NCBI RefSeq assembly: GCF_914767665.1
Contig: NC_059502.1
Span: forward strand, 5,704,001-5,768,000
Direction of reading: 5' to 3'
DNA: 64,000 bases
DNA from: Harmonia axyridis
Taxonomy: Eukaryota; Arthropoda; Insecta; Coleoptera; Coccinellidae
The notes below the pieces were generated by a model. That model was not told where the DNA came from and searched no databases. It saw nothing but the letters and a program-made list of their open reading frames with translations. Below are positions 35,770 through 48,858 of the stretch, in pieces; the stretch's first letter is position 1, and each line of letters starts with the position of its first letter. The translations under genes were made by a program, and so were the position numbers.

Positions 35770-36326
35770 TATGGACGAGATCAAACCCAAAAAGTTATAA
35801 TCTGAGTTTATTTGAGCTAGATTATTTACGATAACCTGCGCATCTTGTTGCAGCATACTCAAATCCGAACCTTACAAACCCTTTTTTTCAAAATGATAAA
35901 TGAATAAACCATAGAGTAAAAATTCGCTGTGTCATTCTCTCCTTCCGTAAAGATTTCCATATCGAAACTAATAACCAAAAACAAACATTAATCACTTCCC
36001 GCCCAATGCGGCCTGTAAACAAAAGATCAAAAGGACGTGGCGCATAAAGGTCCCATACCAAACGATCGGCAACATTCAACAGTCGTGTGGTCGGGGCTTG
36101 ATTGATCGCCGGAAGAATTCCGTCGTATCGCCATCATCGACACAGCCAACTACAACACAATCGGCAAAGGCAAATTTCCTGAATATTACATTATGCGACC
36201 CATGGGAGGGAAATTAAATTTACGTTTCGCGTGTTCTTGTACAACACAGGGAGCGATCGTTTGTTTAAAGGCTGCAGTCCACTGACGAATATTCGCAACG
36301 AATCAGGTCCGTTACAGATTGTTTAC
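35770..36326. other. Non-repetitive stretch without recognised gene
   Basis: Moderate GC near 36000-36200, no frame with family resemblance, no RNA feature seen. Confidence 0.4.
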
Positions 36327-36720
36327 ATACACTGTGTCCGTAAAGTATGGAACAAATTAATTTTTAGCTTTACAGACCATTTCAAGAAATAATCCTGAAA
36401 CACCTCGATTTTTTATTTTAATTTACCGTATTTTAAAATAATAATTTAATATACAGGGTGAATTACTTTCGAGTAATGACGTCACCGTCATTTTTTTAAA
36501 TGGAACACCCTCATTTTGTCTCAATTTTCCGATAACTCTAGCTGAGCTGATTCCAAAAATGTATCACATGTTGATTCCAATTGGTACAGGGTGGACAAAA
36601 TACAATAGTTTTGTGTGTGCTCATAAAGTAACGCGTAATATTCTTTATTAGTTAAATTAACAATATTATCAAAAATACTTATTGTCTAGCGGCAATTGGT
36701 TTGAATGTAACACCCTTTAG
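36327..36720. mobile_element. MITE-3, single arm
   Basis: Begins CACTGTGTCCGTAAAGTATGG and runs through ACAGGGTGAATTACTTTCGAG, TGACGTCACCGTCA and GTCTAGCGGCAATTGG. It matches the left arm plus loop of the complete foldback at 61706-62436; the second arm is missing. Confidence 0.7.
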
Positions 36721-36754
36721 TTTGTTACATTTTCGATAATATCAAATGAACACT

Positions 36755-36885
36755 TCTCTCAGTGTATGGAGAAATCAGTGACTGAAGCTCATCGAATGCT
36801 CTCAAAAACCTTTGGTGAGGCCGTTATCAGTGAGAGAACGTGCCGAGAGCGTGGTTTCAACGCTCCAAGAACGGCAAATTTTTCA
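36755..36885 (+). mobile_element. Mariner transposase N-terminal fragment
   Basis: EKSVTEAHRMLSKTFGEAV and SERTCRER resemble the N-terminus at 28626 and 51243. Only about 130 bp remain, directly after a half copy of MITE-3. Confidence 0.6.
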
Positions 36886-36969
36886 TTAGGCTGCTGCCTG
36901 GTTCCTTGCCGTTTTTCATTTGATGTTCGAAGGATAATTACGCATCGTATCAACACGCTATAGATCAAC

Positions 36970-37630
36970 AAGCAGTTATAGCAAGTCTTCGAGAAACTGT
37001 TGAAAGCTCAATACATAAATATAACGTTTAAGATGGGTTGTTATGAAGTTGTTATTGTTATATTTTTGTTTCAACCATCTTGAAAATTGGTGACTATTTT
37101 TTGAGATTTTTTTTTTATTTACTATAAAATATTTGTGCATCGTATACCGATAAACCTCGCGCAATTCGCGCCGGTGTATGGAACCCCTTAACCCGTTCAC
37201 CTATTTGCTCGACATTTTTCTAGTACGAGGCCAAGCGCGTCGTCGTCGTCGTCGAGAAATATCATATTTTCCCCTTCGAAATGATAATCCGACGCTCTAA
37301 AAATAGTAGGCTATTTTCAGTGGCGCGTGTTTATTTCTAGAGAGGCCGAAATTGAACGATCCTCCACCACTTAATTATATCCTCTCGGTCGATCACTCGC
37401 ACTGGATAGGCGATCTTTTAATCGTAGCTACCCCATCGATCACGCGAGAAAGTCGACGGACTCGATTTCCTCATTTCCCTTCGATCCCTTCGTTTGTTTT
37501 TCGACGCGATGCGTTCTCGCTTCTTCTCGCATATATGCGATGTAGGATTATCTAATGCAGGGAATACACCTCGAACGACACCTTGGGAGGAGATCAGATC
37601 GATAAAAATTGTCTTTATAAATTTTACAAC
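36970..37630. other. Gene-free stretch with a GC-richer segment
   Basis: A (CGT)n-like GTCGTCGTCGTCG run near 37230 and a segment of elevated GC to about 37520. This may be regulatory DNA, but no start codon, donor or motif set supports a specific claim. Confidence 0.3.
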
Positions 37631-37631
37631 T

Positions 37632-40168
37632 CATATACTAATCGCCCAAGTGCGAGCATTTTCTTGATCTACAAAGTCGAATCAATCAATAAAATGGTAC
37701 AATAGTCCCATGAAGGAACTCTTTAATTTTTTCAATTCTCTAAGGGTTAGACCATTGACCATAGGGGCCCTGTTTTTTATAATAAAGTTCCGAATGCTTT
37801 CAAGAGGTTGGATGGAAAGCGATTCAGTCTGGAGATGAAAAAGATGCTGTTGAAGACTGCTTTCTATAGTGTGCAGGAATTTTTAGACAGTGATATTTTT
37901 ACATGATTTCTATTTAATTAAGTCTATAATGTAATTATTGTATTTGTAATGTGTACTTGTTATATACCTTATATGTTGTTATATTTATATGACATCTTCC
38001 TATATCTTTATATAGAGAATAATAAATTATGATTATGATTATGGAAAATTTTTCGACAAAAAATTCTTCAGATGAGATCTAAATTCGGCTAATCAGAGAT
38101 CGTCAATTTTGGCACTGCTCACCGATTTTCTGCGTAGAGCTAACAGTTTCGAGGAAATTTGAACTCGAAATTTGGGAAAAAATTGAATTTGCCTCGTTAT
38201 ATCTCCTGAACTATCCGTCACAGACTCCTCAAATAAAAACGTTTTTGAACATCAACTTGCCATCCAAGACATACTGAGGTTTCTAGGGCGTAGCTCACGT
38301 CCAGGAGATGTTGCAGCCTCGGGAATATTATCAATTTTTTTCTCGTAAATTTCAGATTTTTACCTCTAATTTTTGAAATAATGTACTGATCGCCCAACTG
38401 CGAGCATTTTCTTGATCTACATAGTCGAATCAATCAATAAAATGATACAATACTCCCATGAATGAATTTTTATTTTTTTTTCGATTTTCTAAGGGTTAGG
38501 TATGGAAAATTTTACGGAAATTTTTCAGGTGAGAACAAAATTCGGCTAATCAGAGATCGTCAATTCTGACACCGTTCACCGATTCTTCGTAGAGCTCACG
38601 GTTTTGAGGAAATTCGAACTCGAACTTTTGGAAAAAAAAACATTTTGCCTCGAAAAATCGTTATATCTCCAGAATTATTCGTCACAGACACCTCAAATAA
38701 AAACAGTTTTGAATATCAAGTTGCCATCTAAGATATACTGAAGTTTCAACGGCGTAGCTCACGTCCAGGAGAAGTTGCAGCTTCGGGAATATTATCAGTT
38801 CTTTTCTCGAAAATTTCTGATCTTTACCTCTAATTTTTCAAATTATGTACTGATCACCCAACTGCAAGCATTTTCGTGATCTACATAGTCGAATCAATCA
38901 ATAAAATGGTACAATAGTCCCATGAAGGAACTTTTATTTTTTTTTCAATTTTCTAATGAAAAATTTTACGAAAATATTTCGACAAAAATTTTTTCAGGTG
39001 AGATCGAAATTCGGCTCATCAGGGATCGTCAATTCTGGCACCATTCACCGATTCTTCGTAGAGCACACGGTTTCGAGGAAATTTGAACTCGAAATTTGGG
39101 AAAAAATTGAATTTGCCTCAAAAAATCGTTATATCTCCTGAACTATCCGTCACAGACTCCTCGAATAAAAACAGTTTCAAACATCAAGTTGCCATCTAAG
39201 ACATACTGAGGTTTCAAGGGCGTAGCTTACGTCCAGCAGAAGTTGCAGCCTAGGGAATGTTATCAATTTTTTTCTCGAAAATTTCCGATTTTTACCTCTA
39301 CTTTCGGAAATAATGTACTGATCGCCCAACTGCAGACATTTTCTTGATCTACATAGTCGAATCAATATATAAAATCATACAATACTCCCATGAAGGAACT
39401 TTTATTTTTTTTCAATTTTACGAAAATTTTTCGACAAAAAATTTTTCAGTTGAGATCGAAATTCAGCTTATAAGAGATCGTCAATCCTGGCACCGCTCAC
39501 CGACTCTTCGTAATGAAGACGGTTTTGAGGAAATTTGAACTCGAAATTTGGAAAAAAATTGAATTTGCCTCGAAAATCGTTATATCTCCTGAATTATTCA
39601 TCACAGACCCCTCAAATAAAAACGGTTTTGAACATCAAGTTGCTATCTAAGCAGAAGTTGCAGCACGGGGAATGTTATCAGTTTTTTGTCGAGAATTTCC
39701 GATTTTTACCTCTAATTTCTGAGATAATGTACTGATCAACCTACTGCAAGCATTTTGATGATCTACATAGTCGAATCAATCAATAAAATCATTCCATACT
39801 CCCATGAAGGAACTTTTATTTAATTTCAATTTTCTAAGGGTTAGGTATGGTAAATTTTACGAAAACTCTTCGACAAAAAAATTTTCAGGTGAAATCGAAA
39901 TTCGGCTTTTTAGAGATCGTCAATTCTGGCACCGCTCACCGATTCTTCGAAGAGCTAACCGTTTTGAGGAAATTTGACTCGAAATTTGGAAAAAAATCAT
40001 TTTGCCTCGAAAAATCGTTATATCTCCTGAATTATTGGTCACAGACCCCTAAAATAAAAACGTTTTTTGAACATCGGGTTCTGATCTGAAACATAGTAAG
40101 GTTTCAAGGGCGTAGCTTACGTCCAGGAGAAGTTGCAGCCTCGGGAATTTCATCCATTTTTTTCTTGA
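37632..40168. repeat. Tandem repeat, period about 410-470 bp, about five units
   Basis: The anchor CGCCCAACTG recurs at about 37643, 38391, 38855, 39323 and 39737. Units share CTACATAGTCGAATCAATCAA, AGAGATCGTCAATTCTGGCA, CTCAAATAAAAACG and GTAGCTCACGTCCAGGAGA. Divergence between units is moderate. The first unit is interrupted by a non-LTR 3' end. Partial copies exist at 32.2 and 60.9-61.5 kb. Confidence 0.8.
37751..38042 (+). mobile_element. 5'-truncated non-LTR retrotransposon 3' end
   Basis: About 290 bp inserted between AAGGGTTAG and ATGGAAAATTT of a satellite unit. The plus-strand frame reads YNKVPNAFKRLDGKRF and KKMLLKTAFYSVQEFL before a stop, a typical C-terminus of insect Jockey/CR1-type polymerases. 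It ends in a (TTATGA)n tail. Confidence 0.75.
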
Positions 40169-40960
40169 AGAGGGATCACCACCTCGTCACTGTATATGGC
40201 CAATGTTGACAAAATAAATCACTCCTGTCCTTAGCCATCTCTTCAATATTCAAGTAAATATTACCAAATCTGCTCCGAAATCTGGAGGGTTTTTTCAACG
40301 AGGACCGATTCCCCAAGCGATTATTTTTCGAATTCTCAAGTGTACCAGGATCGCTCCAGGACCCTTATATTGGAAAATCGTCTCCCATATGTTCATACTG
40401 ATTGTACTCGTATTTCATTAAAACTGAACCCGAATGACTTAAGCAATGTTAAAGATAACACACAGTCTTGCCATTACAACCAATTTCAATTGTATCATTC
40501 CTATTAGAAAAACCTATTTATTTTTAATTTATTTTTTTACACAAGAACCATACCCCAAAGCACACAAGTTCACGAAAACCACCCCTTTGAGAATAACGGA
40601 ACGAAAATAAGCAACCTGTATTATCGACAACAAACATGCCTGCGTGCTCAACAGCAATATATTCCGATCGTAATCGGAGAGACCACCAGGGCCCAATTAA
40701 TCTCAATAATCGATTATCCTAAATAAAAAAATAAAAAGAAAAATAACACGAAAACCCACCAACGATAAATACGATCCTTATCGAGAGATTGGCGAATTAA
40801 TGAAGCCCAAACGCGCTGCGCCAGAACCGAAACGAGATCGTTAAGCTAATTTTAAACGTGTCCCTATATTATTTTTTCAGCTTACGGTTAAATCTCCGAC
40901 AGAACATATCCTGTGAAATATCTGCCGCGTAAGTATCGAAATCTGAAAGGTAGAACGTGA
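40169..40960. other. Gene-free stretch
   Basis: No recognised gene. Positions 40790-40925 are a diverged direct repeat of 41970-42115 (shared motifs CGACAGAACA or CGAACAGAACA and GTGAAATATCTGCC). Confidence 0.45.
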
Positions 40961-43330
40961 GATATTGATACTCCATTGAGAATGCACTTCCATGAATCTC
41001 ATCACGACTAAATTCTGCTATAATTTCATCAAAATTGGATCAGTAGAAGGCAAGATATTGATGTCCGATGAATGTCACGTTTGTGAATGAACACTGAATG
41101 TTCTAAAGAGCTGAAATACCTATAGAAACACTCACGACTGAATTCTACTATCGATAAAAATTTCATCAAAATTGGATCATTGGACAGCGCGATATTAGCC
41201 CGAGGAATTTCACGATTGTAAATACACTATGTATGTTCCAGAGATACGACATTCCAATAAAACCACTTCCGACTAAATCAAATTTCATCAAAATTGGATC
41301 AGCACAACGCAAGAAATTGATGTCCGATTAATTTCACGTTTGCGAAATTCCTATGAAATTCTTAAGTTAAAATTCCTCTAGGATCACTCAAGTCTGAATT
41401 CGACTATCGATGGAAATTTCATTAAAATTGAAACAGGAAAACGCGAGATATTGGGATCCGAGGAATTCCCTTACGACTAAAATTCGACTATCAAATTTCA
41501 TCAAAATTGGATCAGTAGAACGCGGAATTTCATGTACTGTATGTTCTAACAAGCTGAAATGCCTCTAGGACCACTTAATTTTGAATTCGATTATCATCAA
41601 ATTTCATCAAAATTGGATCAGTACATTGGGAGACAATTTTCGAAGGATTTTACGTTTGTGAATGCACACTGTACAGCTGAAATTCCTATCATATATTGAA
41701 TATTCCTAATTTTGAAATGATCAGAAAAACAAAATTTCGGACTCCTTATCGTAAAATTTCAAGCTTCTAGTTTTCAAGAGTTGCCGTGTTTACGGACAGA
41801 CTGAAAGAATCGAATTAATTTGAGGAAGGATTCGTCAACAGTGGGTCAAGCCTTATCGTTTAGAACCATCGCAACACAAAATTAGAAAATTACAGACAAA
41901 TATGACGAAACCAAAGAGCGATTTGATTCGGTGACGAGCTTTCAAAAACACGAAAAACCTCCAGGGATTAACGAATTATTCAATCCCGAATAACGCGCGA
42001 CCGGAAAGAGAACCGAATTTTTAACGTGCCGCGTTATTTTTTTCGGCTCACCAGCGGGCGAATCGATTTAACCTGGTTTAATCTCGAACAGAACACAACC
42101 GGTGAAATATCTGCCACTTTGCACCCGCCCCGAACTCACCGTTCTAAAAAGCAGCCCGTTCATCTCCTGCTGCTCGAATTTCAGATAAACGACTCACCTG
42201 AAACAAAATAAACACAATTTGAATACCGTGAAATCCAGAGAGGAACATTAACGTGAAGTCGTAAGGATTTACGAACTTGCTCGCCTGTCTATTTACACTT
42301 GAAATAACATCAAATCGAGAAGAGGAAATAAAACGTTAAATATTCATTGGTTATTCAAATTATCGTCTTCAAGATATACTAAAAAAATGCTTCCTCTTCA
42401 ATCTAAATAACCAAAACCACTTATGGCTCAATTCCAATTTCATCAAAATTTTCATCAAACGCGAGATGTTGAGACCTTAGGAATTTTAAGAAAGATCTTA
42501 TCCGAAGACCCTCACCAAATTTCATCAAAATCACATGATAAATATATGGGCTACAGGAAGTTTCAATTCTCAAGTATAATATTAATGACAAATTTCATCA
42601 AAATAAAAATACTAGAACGCGAGTTAATGAAATTCCAGTAATTTTTAGAGTGCGTATCTACCGTGGAATGATGCAAACAGCTGAAATTTTCATGGAACTG
42701 TAAATGATCCAATTCGAATACCCCCATCAAATTTCATCAAAATCGCATGAGTCGAACGTGATATATGGGGTACGGAGAGTTTCAATTTTCAAATCGAATA
42801 TTAATAACAAATTTCATCAAAATCAGAACAGTAGATCGCGAAATATTGAGATTTCGATAATTTCGATTTTGCATATCCACCGTGAAATCCAAAGAGCTGA
42901 TTTTTCCATGAAATTATAAATGATCCACTTCGAATACCCTTATCAAATTTCATCAAAATCGCAACAATAGTACGCGATATATTAGAGTCCTGGGAGTTTA
43001 AATCTGCACCTCCTCTGAATGCGCACCATAAACGGAGAGCTGCAATTCATAGAAACATTCACGACTCAATGTAAATACACATCAATAACAAATTTCATCA
43101 AAATCATAATAGTATAGCACGAGATATTGATGATCTGGAATTTCACGTTTGCGCCATATATATTTAAAAGAGTTTAAATTCTTATGGTACCACTTACAAT
43201 CTGAATAACCATATCAAATTTCATCAAAATCGGAACATTGGAAAGCGATATATCTGGAAAACGTGAAATTTCACGCTCAGCGCACATCTTTTATCTAAGA
43301 CAGGTGAACTATGAATTGATATGAAACCAG
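40960..43330. repeat. Degenerate tandem repeat built on TTTCATCAAAAT
   Basis: AAATTTCATCAAAATTGGATC or a close variant recurs at least a dozen times (for example 41027, 41161, 41280, 41491, 41597, 42725, 42945, 43205). Each is followed by an AACGCGAGATATTGA-like motif and then GAGCTGAAAT. Spacing is roughly 75-140 bp. The units are old and diverged. No gene is recognised inside. Confidence 0.65.
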
Positions 43331-44090
43331 AATGGTCTGAATTGCATTTTGCATAAAAGTTGAAACCGAGAACAGAAATTTTTTTGGGAAGAATAACTTT
43401 TGACACAGTAGAGGCTTCAAATCTTTTCTATCGCCAGGTCTGTATATAACAGTGACATTTTTTTCGAAATATACTAAGGGTTTTTTGCAAAAGCGCCCTG
43501 ATTTGATATATTTCTGTGTGCCTAATTCTGTTATCCTATCTTGTGGTCTGATCGCTAATTACTTGTTTCAATATATTCATAAACACTAAGTGTTTATCTA
43601 CGCATATAACATGTAAATGAAAAATAGGCATAACCACAATCAATTCCCATATCCAAAACTTCAAATTGAAGCTTAGTTTCAATTCCCAATACCCAAATGC
43701 ATTTATCGATACATCGCTATTCAAACGGAACGTTCAATTAATTCAATGCACAAACACCATAATTTATTGTCATCAGTGTGTGCATGATAGACGGTTTTGA
43801 ATCCAATCATGTCATCTAATTATTTTTCTTCTCTCCTATACCCTCGAATTCCCCGTTCTATGAATAAACTATATGCACGCTTTCAGCAACCTAATGCATA
43901 AATTAAAGCGAAGTTAATAATAATTCATTCTGTCGTCAAACTTGGCGAATTTAATGGTTGAGACAGGACGTTCTGATGAAGCAATTTGATCAACCAATTT
44001 TGTACATTCCAGGAGCACTTTCGTAGCGTTTCATCGAGAAAATTATAAAATATTTTCTATAAATCGATCTATACTAATATTATGGAGTGG
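43331..44090. other. AT-rich gene-free stretch
   Basis: No coding frame with family resemblance and no repeat structure that I recognise. Confidence 0.4.
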
Positions 44091-44333
44091 GGATTCACGG
44101 CTTGACTTGATATCCAAGCTACTTGACTTGATATTCAAGCTATACTTTACTTGAGCTTGACTTGAAATCAACTCTAGTTCAAGTCAAGTAGTAATTATTC
44201 AATGTTAAGTTAAGTACTTGATAAATAAATACTCGACTTGACATTGACAAAACTACTACTTAACTTGAACTTGAGTTAATTTCAAGACAAGCTCAAGTCG
44301 AGTAGCTTGAATATCAAGTCAAGCCGTGAATCC
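44091..44333. mobile_element. CAAGT-rich foldback element
   Basis: Starts GGATTCACGGCTTGACTTGA and ends with its complement, TCAAGTCAAGCCGTGAATCC. The interior is packed with CTTGA/TCAAG repeats, so the whole 243 bp can fold on itself. No coding capacity. Confidence 0.75.
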
Positions 44334-45228
44334 TTACCGTGAAGAGGTAACTTTTGTTTGTATGCTTGTTTGTTCATATGTTTGTTGAGAATAGACTCAA
44401 TTACTGATGAATCAAATTCAAAAATTCTTTCACCTGTTGACAGGTACACTTTCGCCGAGTAACAACAACAGAATAACAAATTTTATTTCTTTTTTAGTCT
44501 TAAGGCTGATTATTATTCAAAATTGTCAAATCCCTGTGACATCGTATCCTCGAATACAACAGTTGTCAACATAGTCGATTTACGATCATTACGTGACCGT
44601 GGAAACATCGCAAACTAAAATATACACTGAGAGAAATCCATATTTTTTTATTAATAAAGCACTTATTCGGAGGTTATTTATTCACAACTATTACAGCAGA
44701 TTTATATTTAATATATTCATTAATAGTTAAATTAAGGTTAGGATTCTTCGCAACACTAACTTGTCACAAGAGCACAAATTTTTCCACCGACCGAGAAGAT
44801 TCTTCACGACAACCCAAAAGTACCAAAAGTTTTGCAAACCGTGACTACAAAATTTTCACCAGTGTTGTAGTGCATTTTAACATTTTTAATGCGTTATTGA
44901 AGCGTGTGTCGTTCCATTTTTAGTAATGGCGTAGTTTTTACTTGTCAAATGTCAAAAGATGACAGCTTCAAAAGTGACAGCTGCTCAGATAGCAGACTAT
45001 TCAAAATTTCAATGAGTATTATACGATATTTTCTCTATTTCAGTCAAGTATTGTGAAATATTGTCGAAATTCAATGAAAAATTCAGATTGTATATCCTAG
45101 TGACTTTTGTATTGTATTTTGGCAGTTGGTGTGACTGTTACGAAAATTGACAGATTACAGAATTGGAATATGAATCGTACATTTCGAATTTTGAAATAAT
45201 TTACAGTTACGCATTAAATCCGCGAATT

Positions 45229-45309
45229 ATGTCTGATGAAATCAATTTAACACCACCAGAATTAAGAGAAATTGCGAATAATGTTGCAAATCATTTCGCT
45301 ATATCCTAA
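45229..45309 (+). pseudogene. Short N-terminal relic, possibly of a Crypton-type recombinase
   Basis: A 26-codon frame MSDEINLTPPELREIA ending in a stop resembles the N-terminus of tyrosine-recombinase-like proteins of insects. Flanking inverted motifs (AATGAGTTCATTACAG near 45412 and 45440) are compatible with element ends. The identification rests on memory of a short motif and is weak. Confidence 0.25.
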
Positions 45310-45479
45310 TTATATTATATTGACAATTATTGACGTTTGTTGAAATTTGATAGGATTGGAAGTCAGTATAAACAACCACAAAACGAAAAATTTTGCTGAA
45401 AACGATGCTGTAATGAGTTCATTACAGCATTGTTTTTAGAACTGTAATGAACTCATTACGATATACTGAAATAGGGAAA

Positions 45480-47254
45480 ATCATTTATATCATATTTAAT
45501 TATTTATCATTCTGGATGTTCTAATGGCAAAATTGATCTGATTCAATTTCTGACTTTTCCACATATATGTTCTAAAATTAATGAATCAGTATGAATACGC
45601 CTAGAAATATAGCAATTTCTGTAATATTTATAACCAAATTATCAATATTAATTTCTATATTTTATGTTATTTTGCTTTTATTAAGTACTTCTATTAATAC
45701 AGGAAAAGATAATGTTTGTTTTTAAACATTTAGACTCGGTTCGTTCTTCTTTAGTCATTTGATAATACTCAATTTATGATTGGCAATTTCGAAATGTTAT
45801 CACAGGGAAATTAGATCTTATTACGATGTTCAAATCGTTTATGAAGACTCCGTACGATATTTTTAATTAATGAGAAAATAAGTAACGTGTCATGGTTGAA
45901 AGTTGATTTCATAATTTGAAATATTTCGAAAGGTCAAGTGTGATCATTTCAGACTAGGTGAGGGAGTACACAAATGTCGATTTATTCAACTATGCAGCAG
46001 AGCAGCAGAGGCCGATGTTCGTTTGGATTCCTTCCAACAATTCGACCTGGTGCCAAGTTACTCGGATTTTTTACATAAGATTCGAAAATTATTACGATTC
46101 CCACGATATATTGCTCTTTCGATGAGAATTCGGTGGAAAACGTAGCAAATCTCTCGTAAAAGATCGTTATATCCATATCACCTCATTTCATCTATCTAGA
46201 TTACACCAAATATCTCAACAATTTAAAATATAAATTTATCCTTTATTGAATAAATTAATACTCCACTCAATAGGTTACGGGCCCAATTAATCAAGTGAGT
46301 ATTATAAGTAGAAACACATTCATTTTTTAAACAACAACAAATATACGGTCATTTAACCTTCAATATTTCGGTCAATACTTAACTCTATGCTTCAAAATTC
46401 AGCATTTTCTGAAGCTAGGTAATGATAAGAAAAGAAGTGGTATGGCACTTGTGGTTCCATCTGTGCGCCATGTCCGGATTTATTAGGTGAAATGGTAATG
46501 GCTACTAAAGAAAGGAACAGCACAAACTGAAGAGGAAAATAAAGCATTTCCATTGAGTAATTGAAAGCGTTTTAGTACTACAATAACAAAACTTTTCCTA
46601 TCAATGCTTATACATTACGTTTTTGTTCGTTATTTTCTGTTGGAGAACCCGAGATAACGTTCGAATCATAAAAAAAAGTTTACTCCGACAATATGAAATG
46701 TAATTCAGTGGATTTTCTGATAAAATCAGTTATTGTGTGCCGTGAAAATCAGAAATAGGAATATTTTAATGAAAGGAATCTTTGTGAAAGCTTTGAATGA
46801 AAACGCTGGAGTTAAAACAAGAGATTTTGCCTTCTATTTTGTTTTCATACTGGAGAGGCAACGTTTTTACGTATAAAAATACTTTTATACCAACTATGCG
46901 ATGATAAAAACAACTAGGAATTATAACAATTACATTTTATAGTATGGTTCTTTATCTTTAGGAAACAAAGAATATGAAAATAATAAATGAACATTGTTAT
47001 TTTTTCGATATTTCGCTTGAATTTTTTATGAATCTAGTGAAGCGATCAAAATAATATTTCGCATCAAGTTTGAATTTTAATTCTATGAATATGAATTTCT
47101 TACCTGTTCGCGTAATCAGAATCATAGAAAATTCGGGGAAAATATTGAAAAAAACTGGTATGTCAATAACAGCTGATCCCACTGAGTTGAGATTATTAAA
47201 AAAAATACAGAGTGCTAGTGAATATAAGCGACAAACTTCAGGAGGTGGTTCTAC
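45480..47254. other. AT-rich stretch without recognised gene
   Basis: Only short frames without resemblance to known families. No RNA gene or clear repeat seen. Confidence 0.4.
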
Positions 47255-48198
47255 CAGGTGTTTTTTTTTTCGAGGTATATAACTTTAAGTTGGCATTACT
47301 GTTCAAGATGGCGACCGATTTAACAGCTGTCAAGTGATTTATTCTCAGTTTGGTTTGGCAATTTTTCATGAATAGACTTACGCCTGAACAACGCTTGCAA
47401 ATAGTGCAATTTTATTTCGAAAATAATGGTTCTGTGCGGAATACGTATCGCACACTACGTCCATTTCATTTTGTTTAGCGATGAAGCGCACTTCTGGTTG
47501 AATGGCTACGTCAACAAACAAAACTGCCGCATTTGGAGTGAAGCTAATCCTCAAGTGTATGTCGAAATACCGTTACATCCAGAAAAACTGACTATTTGGT
47601 GCGCTTTATGGGCTGGTGGAATCATTGGTCCGTACTTCTTCAAAAACGATGATGGCCAGAACGTTACAGTCAATGGTGATCGGTATAGAACCCCATGATT
47701 ACTAACTTTTTCATTCCTGAATTGAACAACCATGATGTCCAGGAGCTGTGGTTCCAACAAGACGGCGCAACATGTCACACAGCGCGTGCCACAATCGATT
47801 TATTAAAAGACACGTTTGGTGACCGCCTAATTTCACGTTTTGGATCTGTGAATTGGCCTCCAAGATCTTGTGATTTAACACCGCTAGACTACTTTCTGTG
47901 GGGCTATGTAAAGTCATTGGTCTATGCGGATAAGCCACAAACCCTTGACCATTTGGAAGACAACATTCGCCGTGTTATTGCCGATATACGGCCACAAATG
48001 TTGGAAAAATTCATCGAAAATTGGACGTCCAGATTGGACTACATCCGAGCCAGCCGTGGCGGTCATATGTCAGAAATCACATTTAAAATGTAATGCCACA
48101 AGATTATCTTGCGGATAAATAAAATTCATGTGAATCGAATAATCCATCGTTGTTTTATTGCAATTTAAATTTCTATAGCTCTAAAAAAAACACCCCTT
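47255..48198 (+). mobile_element. DD41D (rosa-like) transposon, internally deleted copy
   Basis: Start MNRLTPEQRLQIVQFYF at 47368 is intact, but the internal deletion joins codons to a stop (RPFHFV-stop). The catalytic part continues in another frame (47426-48093), with an extra base near 47690. Key motifs LFSDEAHF, QQDGATCH and LTPLDYFLWG remain readable. Non-autonomous. Confidence 0.8.
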
Positions 48199-48219
48199 AT
48201 AACTTTTGTACGCCAATAC

Positions 48220-48780
48220 TACCAATTCTGAGGATACAGGGTGTTAAATTCTTCTTAGAAACTGACTATTCAATCATTGCTCCAATTTAATGAAAAAAAA
48301 TGATACGCAACTGAAATTTCTCAAACTAAAAATCATTTTCGAAGTGCGAAAATTCTGAATAAGGTTATCAGCTGTATTTTACCTGTTCGAAATCATCACA
48401 GAATAGGCAGTTTTTCAACTTAATATGCAGAAAAGGTCCAGTTCTTTTTTTTTAGACCACCTCGGATCGAATTCGGTACAAAAAAAAACTTTCCCAAAAC
48501 ATGAATTTCAAACATTTTTTCCAGAATCCCTGTATAATTGTGCAATTTTTCAGTGCATAAATTATAGCAACCATTCAACAATATCCACGAAAAAAAACTG
48601 ATTCGAAAAGTATTTAATTGTACCTATGGCACGAGAGGAAGTATTTAAAGTGAAAAAATCCAACATTTTCATAAAACATCAAATATCTCGAAATATAAAC
48701 GATTTTTTCACATCAGGTACAGCACATTCTGATCTACATTCTGTTTTCGTTTGACGTGGGACAACCTGTATATTAATAAC
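48220..48780. repeat. Possible decayed element with ACAGGGTGTT-type ends
   Basis: GATACAGGGTGTTAAA at 48232 and ACAACCTGTATATT near 48765 resemble opposed termini of the widespread insect ACAGGGTG-ended repeats. The interior is AT-rich and noncoding. Similar single ends lie at 24115, 24245 and 24355 in the last PKA-R1 intron. Confidence 0.35.
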
Positions 48781-48858
48781 GTGAATAACTATTTCAGCGT
48801 TTCCCCAAAAATAAAAAATAAATAGCAGAACCAGTAGAGGTAGATCCTTCCTTCATAC

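Noticed and set aside
37352..37555. Plus-strand 67-codon frame in GC-richer DNA
   Set aside because: No conserved motif and no exon signals; probably noncoding regulatory or neutral sequence.
42120..42210. Possible minus-strand exon with LKFEQQEMNGLLFRT before GTGAGT
   Set aside because: Frame is short, the upstream site reads as a donor as well as an acceptor, and no partner exon was found.
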